From Archivesica marissinica (Eukaryota; Mollusca; Bivalvia; Venerida; Vesicomyidae): a DNA stretch of 64,000 bases. A program made the position numbers and the translations under genes. Below, one piece after another: positions 1-10,613 of this stretch; the first letter of the stretch is position 1, and every line of letters begins with the position of its first letter. The notes beneath the pieces are model-generated. The model was not told where the DNA came from, did not search any database, and was given only the letters and a program-made list of their open reading frames with translations. The stretch is taken from NCBI GenBank assembly GCA_014843695.1, contig CM026400.1, positions 30,974,225-31,038,224 of the forward strand, read 5' to 3'.

Positions 1-481
1 ATATAGTGCAGCATAATATTTCAGAGGAAACTTTCAAATGGTGATACAAGCACCATATTTGGCACAGATACTCCTTCGACATTACTCTTTTGAAAAAGTG
101 CGCGGGTCACTTGAAATTCAAGATGGCTGCCGATTTTCAAGATAGCTGCCATATATGGTACACAAATATTACGTTTTTCAATAAATATGCACATACTTGC
201 CTAATATGGATGATTCTGGCATCACACTATACATTTTTGGCCATGTTGATTCCAAATCTGGGACTCTAAAATCTCTCAGAAGCTTACCTTTGCCTTATTT
301 TGGGCTTAGTTAGCATGCCTGTTTGTATAGACTGTAGCAATATAGTTAGGGGTGTAGGGCGTTGTAGTAGATGTAGTACCTTTGTTTCAGCAGTCAGACA
401 CATCCTCTGTATGGACTACTGGCACAAGTTTTCCATTATTTAAGAAGCCATTCCACACAGCCGTATTCAATTTGTGGGCAT
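1..481. other. non-coding flank upstream of the decayed PIN-like gene
   Basis: No open frame or recognisable domain was found. Two nearby copies of a motif like ATTTTCAAGATGGCTGCC (about 114-150) resemble words common in repetitive invertebrate DNA. This stretch may be the 5' part of the multicopy sequence that follows, but nothing in it proves that. Confidence 0.3.
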
Positions 482-3370
482 GATTGAACACGGAACTGAC
501 ATCAAATCACAACTGAGATTTGGTGTCTCCAAGTCAGACCTTGTATTTGCACAGCTCCTGCAGTACAACTGCTATGTACGATATAAGGAAGGAACATAAA
601 CTTACAGGCATTCCAAAGATCGGGAAACACCATTCAATGTCTACGTGGGAATTTCCATATATTATGCCAAAACCAGGAAGAGGAGGCTGGTGAAAATACT
701 TCATGAACATGGCCTTAGCATTTCGTATGACAGCGTACTGTAAATATCTGCACAGTTCGGAGATGCAACAGTCAACAAGTACAAAGAGGATGGGGTGGTC
801 TGCACAAGTTCTGAGGAGAGGGTTGTTCACCATAACAACCATGGACAACATCGACCCCATCCCCACTGCAACAACAGCAACCATCTATGTCCATGGCACC
901 AGCATCTCAGCTTTCCAACACCCGACCAAAGACCACCAGGGTGGATACCGTGAACCTCTAAGAATTGTTGAGGAGAAAGTGAAGACAGAACTGCCTGATT
1001 CCTACACCAATATACGCTCAGCCTTCTTCACCAAGAAGAATCTTTCTCCTCCACAGAGCCATGATGTGGAGATAAATCCAGGCACCACTCTGTTATGACC
1101 ACTACTGGCACTGGAGTATGAGTGGCTGGAGAAAGTCAGTGTGACTAACGAAACAGATGGGGCAGTGAACGTGACCTGGTCAGCCCACCATGCCTCCAAG
1201 AAGAGAAGCCCTGAAGCTGAGGTTAGCATAACATCAATGTTACCTTTATTTCGAGATCCAGCGCACTAGGTTGCTATGATCAGACATGTCATGGACAAAG
1301 TCAAAGAGACTGTGTCTTTCCTGAATCCAGGCCAGATACCTGTCATGACTGCTAACCAGCCTATCTATGCATTAGCAAAGCAAATCCAGTGGCATTGGAC
1401 TGAGCAGTATGGTGAGGATAAGTTCGTCATGATGTTTGGAGGCTTATATATTGATTTGGCTGCACTGAGGTCTTTTGGAACGCTTCTGCAGGCTGGACAG
1501 GGGCCCTGGTGGAGGTATGGGTGGCTGCCTCTGGGACTGCATACTCGTTCCTATCAGCAACAAGCATCACTAGGACACGCCAGGCCCACCAGTCCATACC
1601 AACTGTTGAAGGCAGCCTCCAATGACTACTGCATTGAGTCAGCTGACAACTATGAGGAAGTGCTGAGCTTTTATGTGATAGACGCAAGCTGCAAAGCGCC
1701 CAATAACAGTTCTGGAATTTGGTTCTGTCCATGGAACTGGTGATCCTACTACTGACCAGAGCAATCAGGGAAGCCTGTACCTCCAGGTATTGGCTGAGTT
1801 CATCCCATACTTCTTTGCCAACAACAACATTAACGATGCACGCTGGCACCCCATCCACCTCAGATACATGGTGACCCTGAATGAGAAACATCCCCAGCTG
1901 GCCCAGGCATTTGATAGTGGAATGTTTGTTGTTCACAAAACAAATCGGGAGTTCTCTGCAATGGCTATTGACCAGGCACATGAGCAGGCCAATGCTGTCA
2001 TCAAAGGTGAAGGGGAGCAGTTGGTGTGACTGAGGATCGTTCAGCACTGAGAAGATGGATGATAGCTGGTCCTCAAGTCAGCCACCTGGTTGCATTGTAT
2101 GAAGCAGCATCTGAAGCCAAGGTGGCTACAGAACACCCAAGCCACCATGAACAGACACCTCGCACCCAAAGGATTTTCCTTGAGAAAGTCAAGAAGCTGG
2201 CCCAAGTTTTGAAGGAGCTGAGCAATCCTTTTCTAGAAGAGAGTGGAGATCTGCTGTCACTGGACACTCATGATTTCGATCATCCCAGTGTAGTTGAACT
2301 GTTTAGCACACATTATGAGAGGGACAGAACTCCTTATTCATCAGTTCATGGAGGGCATGCAAATTGAGGAAGTGACCACCTTCTATGATCCAATCAAGAA
2401 GAACATGGTGGACTTCTACAGACAGGAACCAGCCTCCGCTGATGCTTCAAAGCAGCAAGTGCTGAAGACGGACTGTCAGCTCTTTTCCAAGCTGTTCATC
2501 TCATGCCAGAGCAGAGAATGTGACCTGCAGGAGTTCTTTCGCTATGAGAATCAGCAGTTCCCTGCTGCCTTGAGTGAAGGTGGGAAGCTCTATGCCAGTC
2601 AGAAGTCCCAGCTTGCAACCAATCCTTGAGAGCCAGGTTAAAATACCTGATGTGGAACCAGAGGCTGATACAATCATCATTGATGGTTCTGCACTGGTGA
2701 ACACCCTGTCACCACGAAACTCGAATACTTTCGAAGACTACGCCATGTTGGATGTGCTCCCCACACTACAAACATGCTCCACCAAGTACAAGAGAACAGA
2801 CATGTGGTGTCTACCAGCCATCGAGTCTCAAGGCTGAAACCAAGTCAAAGCGTGGACGTGGAGTAAGACGTAGAGTGACAAGCAAGGGCAAAATCCCCTC
2901 AAACTGGCGGAACTGTCTGCGAGACAGTGACAACAACACTGAGTTGTTCAGGTTCCTGGCTGACAAGATTGCACAAATGTCTACACCCAACTTGTACATT
3001 GTGACCAAAGAACAAGATGTTGTCAGCAACCACAATATCAGCTTGGATGGGATTGCTCCATGTAGTGATGAGGAAGCAAACACACGCATCTGTGTACATG
3101 CCAGGCATGCAGTGGAGGAGGGGAGCAAGGTCTTGCTGGTGAAGGCCACTGACACATATGTCCTCATCATAGCAATCAGTGTGCTGTCTCTTCTTCAAGA
3201 CACTGGTATGCTGCAGTTGCGGATTGCCTTTGGCCAAGTGTTAAGCCTGAGAATGTTTCCTGTACATGACCTGTACCACTCCATAGGACCGGGAAAAAGC
3301 AAATGAATACTCTTCTTTCATGCCTTCACTGGTTGCGATCTTGTTGTCAGGCTTCCGCAGCAAAGGGAAT
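482..3370 (+). pseudogene. decayed multicopy invertebrate protein with PIN/FEN-like acidic motifs
   Basis: Successive fragments in all three + frames give one co-linear protein: a stretch ending LVFAQLLQYNCYVRYKEG (from 482), RLVKILHEHGLSISYD (about 690-740), GLFTITTMDNIDPIPTATTA (about 820), NPGQIPVMTANQPIYALAKQ (1330), GEDKFVMMFGGLYIDLAAL (1410), CSDEEANTRICVHARHA (3063), VKATDTYVLIIAISVL (3140) and FFHAFTGCD (3314). I recognise this order from uncharacterised proteins repeated in cnidarian and mollusc genomes. The EA(D/N)TRI and DT(D)VLII strings look like the acidic core of PIN/FEN-type nucleases, which is an inference. Here EADTR reads EANTR and DTDVL reads DTYVL, so two expected acidic residues are changed. 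At least six frame changes and internal stops make this a pseudogene. It could be a relic of a mobile element cargo gene or of a retroposed host gene. Confidence 0.7.
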
Positions 3371-3755
3371 AAATATATCCATTATTGTTTATATGAGAAA
3401 AAAGTATTTAACCTGAAAGTTATATAAATATCCTTGATACGTTATTATTCATTAAATCTTACAATTGCAATGAATGAGAACGACATGAAACGCTATAATT
3501 ACCATATATCAAATTGCACAATGTACCATGCTGTCTTGGTGTAAAACTAGCCTGGGTTCCAGTCTGTCGATTTTTCACTTTTTAACTATTGCATTTAATA
3601 TAGTACGTTGTTATCTAGACCAAGTTCTCAATGTAATATTCTCAATGTAATATTGCATTTAATTTAGTACGTTGTTATCTAGACCTAGCCTGGGTTTTTT
3701 TGTCGTTGATATGATCAGAAACTCAATACGGCCCAATTAATTTCCGCACACATAT
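3371..3755. other. non-coding, with a small imperfect tandem duplication
   Basis: There is no gene. A block including TAGCCTGGGTT and ATTTAATATAGTACGTTG (3547-3621) recurs in part at 3652-3700, so the stretch carries a local duplication of roughly 65-140 bp. Nothing else is recognisable. Confidence 0.4.
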
Positions 3756-3848
3756 TTGGAAGTGTAATGCATTTATATCTCTTTAATCGTTTTCCCCATC
3801 ATCATTTCAGCATTGGCAAATACCATTTGGAAGCCGGTTTAGAACGTT
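3756..3848 (+). pseudogene. truncated copy of an AADC intron/exon junction
   Basis: This stretch is nearly the same as 25345-25434. Both have the word TTGGAAGT, GCATTTATATCTCTTTA, a pyrimidine tract ending ATCATTTCAG, and then exon sequence coding HWQIPFGSRFR. The exon begins at 3811 and similarity stops near 3846, where the functional copy continues with ALKLWFVLR. The copy differs by a few bases; for instance it codes P where the 25.4-kb copy codes S, and P is the residue I expect in AADC proteins. It is therefore a broken relic of a second AADC gene or a partial duplication. No other exon is visible beside it. Confidence 0.75.
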
Positions 3849-3930
3849 TGTTCATAGTTCGTACACAGAATAATTCCAAGTAATAACTTTTAATTTTATT
3901 AAACATTATAGTCAACTGCCATGTATGAAA

Positions 3931-4850
3931 CATCATAGAGTAACCTCCCATCTGTGAAACATCATAGAGTAACCTCCCATCTGTGAAACATCATAGAGTA
4001 ACCTCCCATCTGTGAACATCATTGAGTAAACTCCCATCTGTGAAACATCATAGAGTAAACTCGCACCTGTGAAACAATTAGATAATAGAGTAAACTCGCA
4101 TCTGTGAAACATCATAGAGTAAACTCCCATCTGTGAAACATCATAGAGTAACCTCCCATCTGTGAACATCATTGAGTAAACTCCCATCTGTGAAACATCA
4201 TAGAGTAAACTCCCATCTGTGAAACATTATAGAGTAACCTCCCATCTGTGAAACATTATAGAGTAACCTCCCATCTGTGAAACATCATAGAGTAAATTCC
4301 CATCTGTGAAAGATCATATAATAAACTCCCATCTGTGAAACATCATTGAGTAAACTCCCATCTGTGAAACATCATAGAGTAAACTCCCAACTGTGAAACA
4401 TCATAGAGTAACCTCCCATCTGTGAAACATCATAGAGTAAACTCCCAACTGTGAAACATCATAGAGTAACCTCCCATATGTGAAACATCATAGAGTAAAC
4501 TCCCAACTGTGAAACAATTACATCATAGAGTAAACTCCCAACTGTGAAACATCATAGAGTAACCTCCCATCTGTGAAACATCATAGAGTAAACTCCCAAC
4601 TGTGAAACATCATAGAGTAACCTCCCATCTGTGAAACATCATAGAGTAAACTCCCAACTGTGAAACATCATAGAGTAACCTCCCATATGTGAAACATCAT
4701 AGAGTAAACTCGCATCTGTGAAACAATTACATAATAGAGTAAACTCGCATCTGTGAAACATCATAGAGTAAACTCCCATCTGTGAAACATTATAGAGTAA
4801 ACTCCCATCTGTGAGACTTCATAGAGTAACCTCCCATCTGTGAGACTTCT
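3931..4850. repeat. 29-bp minisatellite
   Basis: About 32 tandem copies of a 29-bp unit containing CATAGAGTAACCTCCCATC. The first units start at 3931 and 3960. Variants alternate between CTCCCATCTGTG, CTCCCAACTGTG and CTCGCATCTGTG, and some units carry short insertions (ATTACATAATAG). Open frames across it on the - strand (GVYSMMF repeats) are a by-product of the repeat. Confidence 0.95.
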
Positions 4851-4967
4851 GTTGGAGAGTATAGTGAAGGTTTAGTATAATGGGTTTTGGGGTGCCTGTC
4901 TATCAAAATATGTTGGAGAGGGTTTATGTATCTATCTTCAGCAAAAAGGACAAGACTTTTACATAAA

Positions 4968-5160
4968 TCATGCTCATCTAAGTATGTATGTGGCGGAGTT
5001 GTCGTTGATTCAAAATAGCTTTGCTCCACACCAGTACGTGTTCGAATTCCAGTAGGGGTCTTGAAGTTTTCATGAGTATGGCTGATGGTCCTGTCCGGGT
5101 ACTGGTCCGTCTTAAGATACTGGTCGCAGGGGCACCGAGGATATTCCTCCAAAAATAACA
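4968..5160 (+). mobile_element. tRNA-derived SINE, family C, degraded copy
   Basis: It aligns with the reverse complement of 25570-25740. Shared landmarks in order are GTCGTTGATT, a B-box-like TTCGAATTCCAGTAGGGG, TTTTGAAG/TTTTGAGG and a downstream GTCCGT/CCGTCC segment. The A box is poorly kept. Two diverged copies in opposite orientations within one window support an interspersed SINE. Confidence 0.6.
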
Positions 5161-5369
5161 GCTGGAGTAAATAACATAATAAACATTGAAAAGAAATAAC
5201 GCCTTTTCTAGAGATAAAATAGGAAGACATAACCCTATTTGGAAGCATAGATCCATATAACGTAATAGAAACATAAAAATAAACAAGACATATGATATCG
5301 ATGTCTCTAGCTCAATATGTATGAATAATAAAATGACAAAGCAAAAAAAGAGTGGATAAGTTAGTGACC

Positions 5370-5838
5370 CGACATAGTTAACACTTGTGCATAGTTGAAA
5401 CCTACGCTCTGCACATCATCTCGACATAGTTAACACATGTGCAGAGTTGAAACCTACGCTCTGCACATCATCTCGACATAGTTAACACTTGTGCATAGAT
5501 GAAACCTACGCTCTGCACATCATCTCGACATAGTTAACACTTGTGCATAGTTGAAACCTACGCGTTGCACATCATCTCGACATAGTTAACAAATGTGCAG
5601 AGTTGAAACCTACGCTATGCACACCATCTCGACATAGTTAACACTTGTGCATAGTTGAAACCTACGCGTTGCACATCATCTCGACATAGTTAACACTTGT
5701 GCAAAGTTGAAGCCCACGCTCTGCACATCATCTCGAGCTAGTTAACAAGTGTGCAGAGTTGAAACCTACGTTTTGCACATCATCTCGACATAGTTAACAA
5801 TTGTGTAGAGTTGAAACCTACGCTCTGCACATCATCTC
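5370..5838. repeat. 52-bp minisatellite, decaying to about 6060
   Basis: Nine tandem units of 52 bp, each with CGACATAGTTAACACTTGTG followed by a GTTGAAACCTACGCTCTGCA segment. Starts at 5370, 5422 and 5474 give the period. Rightwards, from 5838 to about 6060, only scattered diverged words remain (for example ATTGTTAACAACATTTGTG, CATCGTCTCGGCATTG). This suggests an older, eroded end of the array. Confidence 0.93.
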
Positions 5839-6102
5839 AACCTAGTTATGTAGGTTGAACTTATCCGACATGCCTGAAACTTTGCACATTGTCCCGATAT
5901 TGTTAACAACATTTGTGTAAAGTCATTTTTAGAGCCATCCGGCACTTTACGAGGTATGTAGCGGACACGAAGCATGGCTATTTGAACAATAAGTATTAAC
6001 TGATTCTAACATTGAACCAACATTTCTGAAACATGGGCTCTATACATCGTCTCGGCATTGGGGACATCTATGGTACCTAATTTTAAAATTCCTCTGGGGT
6101 TG

Positions 6103-6211
6103 TGTAATGTCTGGTAAACAACAAGATGGCGAGTTTACAAATTTTTAATAAAACGCTGACCTAGCGTTGTCATCAACTAAATATCATCATCATCGTGATA
6201 CATATATTACA
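6103..6211 (-). repeat. Gypsy 3' LTR (complete, 109 bp)
   Basis: It begins TGTAATGTCTGG and ends ATATATTACA on the + strand, so its ends are perfect TGTAAT/ATTACA inverts. The same sequence recurs at 10614-10698 and continues at 16780-16792. The LTR contains a short imperfect palindrome, AACGCTGACCTAGCGTT. Confidence 0.93.
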
Positions 6212-6220
6212 TCTCCCTTT
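6212..6220 (-). other. polypurine tract of the Gypsy element
   Basis: On the - strand the nine bases AAAGGGAGA abut the start of the 3' LTR. This is the position and composition expected for the plus-strand primer of an LTR retrotransposon. Confidence 0.85.
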
Positions 6221-6537
6221 GTTAAGGTACAGATTGTCTACAACTTAAAATGTCTATATTATTCAAGATTGTTAAATAATGAGATTGACATGATAGTGTT
6301 ATTTCTATATCTTTAGAATGTAACTACCCAGGGGTAGTGTGTGACGTATGAGGATTATTCTGCCTCTGGAATATACATCACCATACAGCTTTTAGAATCA
6401 CTCAAAACATTATATATATGTAATAGATGAATAAAACTAAATTTGAATATGCGTTGTCTTCTTTCACAACTGATCAAACTAAACTTTTGAAATATATGTT
6501 ACTAATTAGTCACTTTCAAAATCACTAACTCTCAAAA
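6221..6537 (-). other. Gypsy 3' untranslated interior
   Basis: AT-rich sequence between the pol stop codon and the polypurine tract. No open frame or env-like sequence is present. Confidence 0.6.
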
Positions 6538-9500
6538 TCACTGTAACTCAAAATCACTGTATTTTGAGGGACGTTTAACTGTTCTACCATATCTTGTAAT
6601 TGTCATCGTTTTTGGACGTTGTGGTATTGGTTCTTCAGGTATTGGTTCTGGTTGTGTTATGTTCTGGTGCACACTATCGTCGTTATCAAGTTCATAACTT
6701 TGCTCGTATTGTTCGTGATCGTTAAACAGAGCTTCGGTTGGTCTTAGATGTTTTCTATTTCTCCTGTACGTAATTCCATTGTTATTCTGCACAATATACG
6801 ATCTTGGTGTTGAATGTTTGTCTACTACAGTTGCAGGTTCCCACTGTTCATTTTCAGCTCGTTTCATAACCACCTTGTCACCTACGTCTAGATGTGACAG
6901 ATTTCCGTCGGCATGTTTGTCGTAGTGTCGTTTCTGTAGACATTGCGATTTATGTCGATGTTTACGAATTGTTTCTGTGTTTACGCGTTTTCCTCTCTTT
7001 AGTAAAGGTGTTGTCACAGGTAGTTTTGTCTTTAAGCGTCTTCCAAGAAACATTTGTGCAGGCGATAATCCTACATGTTCAAGTACAGTGTCTCTATATA
7101 TCATTAGTGACATATATGGATCTTTGGCTTTTTTAAGCAGATTTTTAACAGTTTGCACTGTTCTTTCAGCTAATCCATTCGATTGTGCAAATGTTGGCGA
7201 ACTGGTTACATGCTTGAAATCATATTCTCTCCTGAATTTATCAAAGCAATATGATGAGAATTGGACACCATTGTCACTGTATAATTCATCTGGTATGCCA
7301 TACTTTGCAAACTGACTCTTTAAGTATTGTACTGTGTTCTCGCTCGACATGTTATCTAATTTCACAATTTCTGGCCACAAGGTAAATCTATCCACCGTGA
7401 GCAGATAATTATTACTACGGAAATGAAATATGTCCACGCTAATACGCGACCATGGCCTATCTGGAATTTCTGTTTTCATTAATGGCTCTTTTGGATTTGC
7501 TTTCTGATTCCGAGTACAGATTTCACACTGTTTTACTTTATTTTCAACATCTTTAGCCATTCCTATCCAGAATAGAGATTCTCTAGCTCTAGATTTACAC
7601 TTCACCACACCCGTATGTGCTTCATGTATTATGTCTAGCATTTCTTCTCTTAATGTCTTTGGCACTATCAGTTTGTGTGTTTTAAACAGCATGCCATCAA
7701 TGCTGGTAATCTCGTCTCGAAAGTTCCAATATGGTCTCAACTCTTGTGGTATTTCTTCCTGTTTTTCAGGCCATCCTCGTTGAATTATAACTTTCAGTTT
7801 TACTAGTTCTGAATCTTTGTCAGTTGCCAATTGGAATTCTTTCTGTTTTTGTATTGAAACTGGCAAGTACTTTAACAAGTTTATTGTTATTTCCTCAGAA
7901 TTTAAATCTTCTGTTGTTTCATTCAGATATGCCCTGCTTAAACAGTCTGATATGAACATCTCTTTTCCTGGTTTATGCGTCACCTTCAAGTCATACTTCT
8001 GCAAGGATAGTATAATCCTTTGTAACCTTGGTGGTACTTGATATAGTGGTTTTGCAAATATTGATTGCAGTGGTTTGTGGTCTGATTCCACGTGTACTTC
8101 TTTTGCAAACAAATATTGATGAAACTTTGTACAACCGTACGATATTGCTAGAGCTTTTTCAATTTGTGCATAGTTCTGTTGTGCCCGTGTTAGTGACCTT
8201 GACCCATATGCTACAGGTTGACCTTTCTGTAAGATCACTGCTCCAATCCCTGTGGATGATGCATCAACTGAAAGTGTAATTGGTTCATTCTGATCATAGA
8301 ACTTTAATACTGGAGCCGTTATAGCAGCATTTTTCAATTGTTCAAATGCACCGTTCTCTAGGTGACCCCACTGCCATGCTACCTCTTTCTCAAGTAGTTT
8401 TCTTAATGGAGCACTTTTCTCCGATAAGTTCTCTATGAACTTTCCTAAGTAGTTAATGAGGCCTAGAAATGTTCTTAACTCTTTCACATCAACTGGCTTT
8501 CTCATATCTCTAACTGCTCTCACTTTCTCTTCATCTGGCTTTAAGCCATCCGCTGTTAGCACATGGCCAACATATTCAATTCTATTCTTTCTAAACTCAC
8601 ACTTGTCCTTGTTTAGCTTTAGATTATTGTCATTGAGTTTCGTTAGCACTTTATACAGTCTTTGATCATGTTCTTGGGCATCTTTTCCCCATATAACTAT
8701 GTCATCTACTATTGCTTCGCAACCATCAATACCTTCAATTAACTCAGAAATTATTTTCTGGTACACTTCTGGTGCTGATTTGATTCCATATGGCAATCGT
8801 TTAAAGCTGTACCGCCCGAATGGAGTGTTTATTGTACACAATTCTTGACTCTCTTCATCTAGTGTACATTGCCAAAATCCACATGTAGCATCTAATTTAC
8901 TAAATATTTTAGCTCCTGCCATTTCCGGTAAGATTTCTTCAATTGTCTTCATTGGATAATGTTCTCTCTTTATCGCTTTGTTCAAATCTTTTGGATCCAT
9001 GCAAATTCTAAGCTTGCCATTAGGTTTAACCACTGTAACCATTGAATTTACCCATTTAGTTGGTTTATCCTGTTTATATATAATAACACCTAGTTTCTTC
9101 ATGTGTTCAAGTTCATTTTTCACTTTTTGTTTTAAAGCTACAGGTACCTTTCTGGGTGCATGGACTACCGGTATTACAGATTCGTCTATTTTGATCTTAT
9201 GTTCACCCGATAATCTACCAAGTCCCTTAAATAAGGTTGGATACTGCTTCTCTACATCCGTTTTGCTATTTAAAGGTAACTTTACTGTAAATACTCTTTG
9301 TACTAGATTCAATTGTTCACTAGTTTCTGCTCCCAGAATGGTTTCTACATCCATGTCAACAATCTTAAAGTTGATGTTGCAGCCTTTACCTTTAATGATA
9401 CATTTCACCATTGTAGCTCCCTTTGTAGGTAATTTATGTCCACTGATTGATCTCAGGGATGAGGTATTTCTCTGTAGATTACCTTTTATGCCTAGTCTAT

Positions 9501-10122
9501 GTAGTGTTTTAACCGACATGACATTGCACCTTGCTCCCGTGTCTATTTGCATTGTTACTGGTTTATTATTTACTTCACTTTTCACTAGCCAATCATCTTT
9601 CAGTGAGTTAATGTTATAGTTTTCTCCTGACAAGTCAATTAACATACCAACATAGAGGTCATCTTCACTTTCACTTCCATAATCATTTACTTGATTAACT
9701 CTTCTATTTGGGTATCGTTGTTGACTGTATCTTGTTTTCACTTTGGTCCTACATTCAGCTGCGAAATGATCATATTTTCTGCACTTTTTGCACTGCTGTC
9801 CTTTGGCAGGACACTTTTCTTCCTTCCTATGGAATTTTCCACAACGTGTACACCTTGACGATGCTTCTTTCTTATAGTTGTACGTGTCCATTTTATACTT
9901 GTCCTTGGACTCATTTGAATGTTGTTTCATATAGCGCGGCTTTGTTTTAATTGCACTTACTTTTTCTGTCTCTCGTGACATCGACTGTGTCTGAGCTCTA
10001 GAAACTTCATAGGTCCTAGCTATATCTATTGTCTTCTTTAATGTCAGTTCTGATCCTATGCCGATCAGTTTTTCTCGCACTTTGTTCGTCTTTACTCCAA
10101 ACACTATTCTGTCACGAACCAT
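6538..10122 (-). CDS. pol: Gypsy pol polyprotein, open, with Gag zinc knuckles at its N-terminus
   Basis: Uninterrupted 1194-residue frame. In order: the end of Gag with two zinc knuckles (about residues 91-124; first CTRCGKFHRKEEKC, second CKKCRKYDHFAAEC); an aspartic protease with IDTGA (193-197); reverse transcriptase with LDATCGFWQ (410-418), the LPYGIKSAPE box and the catalytic IVDDIV (471-476); RNase H with SVDASSTG (D620) and a later E/D pair near 655 and 681; integrase with a zinc-binding HHCC region (833-869) and a D,D(35)E core at about D897, D950 and E986; and a C-terminal tail with GDKVVMK. All catalytic residues I can check are present. The annotated ATG is simply the first methionine. 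The frame is open only from just after a TGA about 15 nt upstream, and the true product is probably Gag-Pol made across the junction with the gag frame. Cytoplasmic particle and nuclear integration roles follow from the family. Confidence 0.95.
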   Translation of the reverse strand: MVRDRIVFGVKTNKVREKLIGIGSELTLKKTIDIARTYEVSRAQTQSMSRETEKVSAIKTKPRYMKQHSNESKDKYKMDTYNYKKEASSRCTRCGKFHRKEEKCPAKGQQCKKCRKYDHFAAECRTKVKTRYSQQRYPNRRVNQVNDYGSESEDDLYVGMLIDLSGENYNINSLKDDWLVKSEVNNKPVTMQIDTGARCNVMSVKTLHRLGIKGNLQRNTSSLRSISGHKLPTKGATMVKCIIKGKGCNINFKIVDMDVETILGAETSEQLNLVQRVFTVKLPLNSKTDVEKQYPTLFKGLGRLSGEHKIKIDESVIPVVHAPRKVPVALKQKVKNELEHMKKLGVIIYKQDKPTKWVNSMVTVVKPNGKLRICMDPKDLNKAIKREHYPMKTIEEILPEMAGAKIFSKLDATCGFWQCTLDEESQELCTINTPFGRYSFKRLPYGIKSAPEVYQKIISELIEGIDGCEAIVDDIVIWGKDAQEHDQRLYKVLTKLNDNNLKLNKDKCEFRKNRIEYVGHVLTADGLKPDEEKVRAVRDMRKPVDVKELRTFLGLINYLGKFIENLSEKSAPLRKLLEKEVAWQWGHLENGAFEQLKNAAITAPVLKFYDQNEPITLSVDASSTGIGAVILQKGQPVAYGSRSLTRAQQNYAQIEKALAISYGCTKFHQYLFAKEVHVESDHKPLQSIFAKPLYQVPPRLQRIILSLQKYDLKVTHKPGKEMFISDCLSRAYLNETTEDLNSEEITINLLKYLPVSIQKQKEFQLATDKDSELVKLKVIIQRGWPEKQEEIPQELRPYWNFRDEITSIDGMLFKTHKLIVPKTLREEMLDIIHEAHTGVVKCKSRARESLFWIGMAKDVENKVKQCEICTRNQKANPKEPLMKTEIPDRPWSRISVDIFHFRSNNYLLTVDRFTLWPEIVKLDNMSSENTVQYLKSQFAKYGIPDELYSDNGVQFSSYCFDKFRREYDFKHVTSSPTFAQSNGLAERTVQTVKNLLKKAKDPYMSLMIYRDTVLEHVGLSPAQMFLGRRLKTKLPVTTPLLKRGKRVNTETIRKHRHKSQCLQKRHYDKHADGNLSHLDVGDKVVMKRAENEQWEPATVVDKHSTPRSYIVQNNNGITYRRNRKHLRPTEALFNDHEQYEQSYELDNDDSVHQNITQPEPIPEEPIPQRPKTMTITRYGRTVKRPSKYSDFELQ

Positions 10123-10126
10123 GTCA

Positions 10127-10513
10127 TCAGGTGTATCGTATCAATTGACAGTCCTTGACCACAATCTGTAACTCAGTTACGAATTGTTCAAATGTTTCTT
10201 CTGTTTGTACTTTACATCCAAATTTGTATCTGTTGTACACCACATTTGATCTGGGTTTCACGTATTCCTCGAACTTTTCTACATAATTCTTTAGTTCTTT
10301 GCTTTCGTCGTTAGATAAATTCCACGTTTCGTGAATTCTGCGACCTTTTTCACCGACCCATATCATAAGATAGGCACACTTTTCTTCTTCACTCTTCTTT
10401 TTCAGTGGTCCGTCGAAAACAAAGTTTGTATGTTGTTGAAATCTTTTCCAACATGCCTCTAAGTCTTGCGCCTCCCAATCCATTGTTGGTGCTTGACATC
10501 CTAGCCCGTCCAT
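10127..10513 (-). CDS. gag: Gypsy Gag N-terminal part, offset by one base from pol
   Basis: A 128-residue frame beginning MDGLGCQAP, with a capsid-like stretch (DLEACWKRFQQHTNFVF, AYLMIWVGEKGRRIHETW, FEQFVTELQIVVKDC) typical of Mag-type Gag. It stops at 10127. Similarity continues without a gap in the frame that opens as pol (DTPDDMVRDRIVFG), shifted by +1. The two frames overlap only by about 11 nt. The structural protein would coat the particle. The shift is either a mutational indel or a recoding site; the sequence alone cannot decide. A related single-frame gag-pol in sister copies would show that this copy is broken. Confidence 0.85.
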   Translation of the reverse strand: MDGLGCQAPTMDWEAQDLEACWKRFQQHTNFVFDGPLKKKSEEEKCAYLMIWVGEKGRRIHETWNLSNDESKELKNYVEKFEEYVKPRSNVVYNRYKFGCKVQTEETFEQFVTELQIVVKDCQLIRYT

Positions 10514-10602
10514 TCCTAGTATTAGATGAGTATTTCTTCTTACAAAATACCTGTATACTATTCATGGCTGCTTACATTTTAATGCATATTTTCCCCGATT
10601 TA

Positions 10603-10613
10603 TTCTGACACCA
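10603..10613 (-). other. Gypsy primer binding site, tRNA-Leu type
   Basis: On the - strand the bases TGGTGTCAGAA directly follow the 5' LTR end. They complement the CCA-tailed 3' end of animal tRNA-Leu species ending TTCTGACACCA. The match runs 11 nt. The tRNA identity comes from remembered tRNA-Leu 3' ends and should be checked against this genome's tRNAs. Confidence 0.75.

Noticed and set aside
4790..5286. Two overlapping - frames of 152 and 102 residues
   Set aside because: They cross a SINE and the 29-bp minisatellite; the apparent protein text (TPTGIRTRTG) is the translated SINE B-box region.
6221..6537. Envelope gene of the Gypsy element (errantivirus-like)
   Set aside because: Only about 320 bp lie between pol and the polypurine tract and no open frame is present.
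8978..9619. A 213-residue + frame
   Set aside because: It is the antisense shadow of the Gypsy pol frame, which has all catalytic motifs on the - strand.
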